From the NCBI GenBank assembly GCA_018816665.1, contig JAHIVM010000044.1:1-7400 (forward strand): a stretch of 7,400 nt of DNA. Reading direction: 5' to 3'. The notes beneath the pieces were generated by a model that saw only the letters and a list, made by a program, of their open reading frames with translations, searched no databases and was not told the origin of the DNA. Below are positions 5,318 to 7,400 of this stretch, in pieces (the stretch's first letter is position 1; each line of letters opens with the position of its first letter). This DNA is from Candidatus Zixiibacteriota bacterium. GTDB lineage: Bacteria > Zixibacteria > MSB-5A5 > GN15 > FEB-12. Both the position numbers and the translations under genes were made by a program.

Positions 5318-6643
5318 CTACGATAGACCGTACTTCTTCATCTTGCGCCAGAGCGTGGTTTTGTGCATCCCCAGGGCAGCCGCGGTACGCCCCCGGTGGT
5401 GGTCGTGCTTGCGGAGAACGTCGGCTATGAAGCCGGCCTCTATTTCCTCCAGCGAACCCGATGACCCAGCGCCGGGCGCCTCTTTGGGATGGAATTGATC
5501 GGGCAGATCGTTAATATGGATAATCGAGCCGCGACACATCACAAAGGCGCGTTCGACAATGTTCTCCAATTCGCGCACATTGCCGGGGAAATCATGATTC
5601 ATCAATACGCCGAGCGCATCCGGTGATATGTCGCTGACCAGCTTGTTTTTGGTATTGTTGAGGCGCTCGATGAAGTGCTCAACCAACAGCGGGATATCCT
5701 CCCTGCGCTCACGCAGAGGCGGTAGTTTGATGCTGATGACGTTTATCCGGTAAAACAGATCGTCTCTGAACTTGCCGTTTTTGACCAGTCGCTGCAGATT
5801 CCGATTAGTGGCCACGACAATTCGCACGTCGGCAGTGACGGTCTCATTGCTTCCCAACGGCTCGTACGTTCTCTCCTGGAGCACTCGCAGCAGTCGTACC
5901 TGCAGGGCCGGTGAGATATCGCCGATTTCGTCAAGGAACAACGTTCCCCCCTCCGCCCGGGCGAATCGCCCGGCGCGAGCGGTGCGAGCATCGGTAAACG
6001 CACCGGCCGTATGGCCGAACAACTCGCTTTCCAGAAGCGTGTCGGGCAGTGCGCCGCAGTTGATCGCAACCACCGGTTTGTCGGCCCGATGGGACAGGTT
6101 GTGTATGGCCCGGGCGATCAGTTCTTTGCCGGTACCGCTTTCACCTTCAATCAGCACCGTGCTGTCACTCTCTGCGATGACGGGAAGGGTGTCAAAAATG
6201 CGCAGCATCGCACTGCTCTTGGCGACGATTTCCTGAAACGAGTATCGCTGGTCAAGGGCGCGACGCAACTCTTCCAGGTCGCTCAGATCGCGAAAGGTCT
6301 CCACGCCGCCGATCACCTGGCCGTCGCTGTCTCGAAGAATGGCCGTGGAAATGCTAATGGGGACCCGTCGCCCCGAGGCATCAATGATGTAGATCGCCTT
6401 GTCGGTGACGTTTTTCCGGGTATCGAGAGTCGCTCGCAGGGCGCAGTCGTTTTCGCAAATCGAGGCCTTGAAGATGTCACAGCAACGCTGGCCGATGGCG
6501 TCGGAACGTGAGATACCGGTGATGTTTTCGGCGGCCCTGTTGAACGACGTTATCCGCCACTCCTTGTCCACTGTAAAAACACCATCGGCCACACTATCAA
6601 GAATCACCGAAGTCGCTTGTGTTTCCGGGTTGTTTTTGGCCAT
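5318..6643 (-). CDS. Sigma54-dependent activator: PAS (Cys-rich) - AAA+ - Fis HTH
   Basis: A 441-residue enhancer-binding protein. Residues about 10-125 are a PAS sensor (ILDSVADGVFTVDKEWRITS, then GVETFRDLSDLEELRR) with four cysteines, Cys54, Cys55, Cys63 and Cys67, in RCCDIFKASICENDC. The AAA+ domain (about 135-375) has Walker A GESGTGKE (167-174), the sigma54-contact loop GAFTDA (214-219, a variant of GAFTGA), Walker B GGTLFLDEIG (232-241) and FRDDLFYRIN (292-301), which supplies the arginine-finger region. A Fis-type helix-turn-helix lies at 410-438 (GRTAAALGMHKTTLWRKMKK). There is no receiver domain, so it senses directly rather than through a histidine kinase. The ATG at 6643 is preferred over one 126 bases upstream because the PAS fold starts there and GGAG precedes it, although only 4 bases away. 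Context and domain order match OrpR of Desulfovibrio; it probably drives the downstream operon. Confidence 0.93.
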   Translation of the reverse strand: MAKNNPETQATSVILDSVADGVFTVDKEWRITSFNRAAENITGISRSDAIGQRCCDIFKASICENDCALRATLDTRKNVTDKAIYIIDASGRRVPISISTAILRDSDGQVIGGVETFRDLSDLEELRRALDQRYSFQEIVAKSSAMLRIFDTLPVIAESDSTVLIEGESGTGKELIARAIHNLSHRADKPVVAINCGALPDTLLESELFGHTAGAFTDARTARAGRFARAEGGTLFLDEIGDISPALQVRLLRVLQERTYEPLGSNETVTADVRIVVATNRNLQRLVKNGKFRDDLFYRINVISIKLPPLRERREDIPLLVEHFIERLNNTKNKLVSDISPDALGVLMNHDFPGNVRELENIVERAFVMCRGSIIHINDLPDQFHPKEAPGAGSSGSLEEIEAGFIADVLRKHDHHRGRTAAALGMHKTTLWRKMKKYGLS

Positions 6644-6686
6644 CCTGCTCCGTTCAACCGCCGCGGCGCTATTGTGTTCAGGCCCC

Positions 6687-6717
6687 AATATATACAGAAA
6701 CCGGGGCCGGGGGGAAA
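6687..6717 (-). promoter_or_regulatory. Possible sigma70-type promoter of the activator gene
   Basis: On the minus strand, TTTCCC (6717-6712) is separated by 17 bases from TATATA (6694-6689), giving a leader of about 40 bases before the activator ATG. The -10 is reasonable and the -35 is poor. GGCCCC (6681-6686) and GGGGCC (6703-6708) bracket the TATATA as an inverted repeat and may be an operator. A weak prediction. Confidence 0.25.
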
Positions 6718-6732
6718 CCAAATAAAACGACG

Positions 6733-6761
6733 TTGGACCTGGTGATATCCGTCCGTACATT
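6733..6761 (+). promoter_or_regulatory. Possible sigma70-type promoter of the dehydrogenase gene
   Basis: TTGGAC (6733-6738) and TACATT (6756-6761) are separated by 17 bases, and the predicted start lies about 35 bases before the ATG at 6804. Match to the consensus hexamers is moderate. Together with the minus-strand candidate nearby this makes a divergent promoter region of about 160 bases between the activator and the dehydrogenase. Confidence 0.35.
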
Positions 6762-6803
6762 GGAGACACATCACAGTCGGGCCAAACCAGGAGACCTCAC
6801 GAG

Positions 6804-7400
6804 ATGCTGAACGTACACATTCAGGATGACCCCGCAGAGACCTACGTAAAAGGACTGCAGTCGTGGCGCCTTCCCGGCATCACGTTCACCTGCGGCACGA
6901 CGGTCCCGGATCCGGCCGAATACGAGATTCTGATTTCGGGTGTGCCGGAGCGAACGTTCCTCGACGCCGCGCCCCGCTTGCGAGCCCTGATCATTCCCTG
7001 GGCGGGTCTGCCCGCGGCCACCCGTGATCTGCTTCTGGAGTACCCGCACGTATCGGTTCACAATATCCACCACAATGCGGGTCCCACCGCCGAGATGGCC
7101 ATGGCTCTCATGCTGAGCGCCGCCAAGCAGGTACTGCCGATCGATCGCCACTTCCGTTCCGGCGACTGGACTCCCCGCTACACGTCGAGCAGCGTTCCCC
7201 TGCTCGACGGCCGGACCTGCCTGATTCTGGGGTACGGTGAGATCGGCCAACGAATAGCGCAGGCAGCCAGAGGTCTGGGAATGGAGATTGCCGCCGTTTC
7301 ACGAACCGGGAAAAACCGGGGCGCGCAGCCTGTCAGACTTCATCCGATGGAGAAGCTGCACATCCTGCTGCCGCCTGCACAGGTCCTGTTTGTCAGTGTA
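6804..7400 (+). CDS. D-2-hydroxyacid dehydrogenase, N-terminal part (3' end outside window)
   Basis: The frame is open from ATG 6804 to the last base (199 codons) and belongs to the NAD(P)-dependent D-isomer 2-hydroxyacid dehydrogenase family (phosphoglycerate, glyoxylate/hydroxypyruvate or lactate dehydrogenase-like). The substrate-binding domain comes first (EYEILISGVPERTFLDAAPR, then LRALIIPWAGLP). Next is the hinge helix NAGPTAEMAMALMLSAAKQ (91-109), where the family usually has a VAE motif, then DGRTCLILGYGEIGQRIA with the Rossmann glycines GYGEIG (143-148). After the second strand there is VSRTGK (165-170) rather than an acidic residue, which suggests NADP rather than NAD. The catalytic Arg, Glu and His lie beyond the window or are not yet reached, so substrate and activity cannot be judged. 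GGAG at 6790-6793 lies 10 bases before the ATG. Divergent from the sigma54 activator; no evident functional tie. Confidence 0.85.
   Translation, partial: MLNVHIQDDPAETYVKGLQSWRLPGITFTCGTTVPDPAEYEILISGVPERTFLDAAPRLRALIIPWAGLPAATRDLLLEYPHVSVHNIHHNAGPTAEMAMALMLSAAKQVLPIDRHFRSGDWTPRYTSSSVPLLDGRTCLILGYGEIGQRIAQAARGLGMEIAAVSRTGKNRGAQPVRLHPMEKLHILLPPAQVLFVSV

Noticed and set aside
5318..6769. Longer start (483 residues) for the sigma54 activator
   Set aside because: The first 42 residues have no recognisable fold and cover the putative promoter; the ATG at 6643 has GGAG before it and lies just upstream of the PAS fold.
6771..7250. Minus-strand open frame (159 residues)
   Set aside because: It is antisense to the dehydrogenase, whose Rossmann and hinge motifs are clear on the plus strand.

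Overview
The window (about 57-58% GC by eye) reads as chromosome from an anaerobic or microaerophilic, non-model bacterium. The clues are two ferredoxin-containing MinD-type ATPases, three small proteins of the dinitrogenase iron-molybdenum cofactor (NifX/NifB-like) family, a DUF5320-type small protein and a sigma54 activator with a cysteine-rich PAS domain. This combination is typical of sulfate-reducing Desulfobacterota and of several uncultured anaerobic phyla. The sequence alone does not fix the taxon.

Layout. Bases 3-395 (+) are the 3' end of an EttA-like ABC-F ATPase. A ribonuclease D-like exonuclease (461-1642, +) follows and ends in a perfect hairpin at 1642-1666. Facing it is a compact minus-strand cluster of six genes, listed in transcription order: NifX-like C (4702-5121), NifX-like B/ORP-like (4343-4705), DUF5320-like GRGM-repeat protein (3918-4283), Fe-S MinD ATPase 1 (3046-3903), Fe-S MinD ATPase 2 (2121-3053) and NifX-like A (1703-2086). 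Junctions are overlapping or short: ATGA overlap C/B, stop codon inside the next ribosome binding site at DUF5320/ATPase 1, 8-base overlap ATPase 1/ATPase 2. Upstream on the same strand is the sigma54 enhancer-binding protein (5318-6643). Divergent from it is the start of a D-2-hydroxyacid dehydrogenase (6804 to the window end, +).

How it may work. Gene content strongly resembles the orp ('orange protein') locus of Desulfovibrio, where MinD-like Fe-S ATPases, a NifX-family protein carrying a Mo-Cu-S cluster and a dedicated sigma54 activator form one system. Here the AT-rich 196-base gap between the activator and the six-gene operon holds a near-consensus sigma54 promoter (-12 GC changed to GT), two overlapping perfect inverted repeats with a third half-site, and a 14-base perfect palindrome. 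The simplest model is that the activator senses redox state or a metal through Cys54/55/63/67 of its PAS domain, binds the dyads and switches on the operon. The operon would then build or use a metal cluster with ATPases that carry electron-transfer Fe-S centres. The model is inference; the gene families are clear from the sequence.
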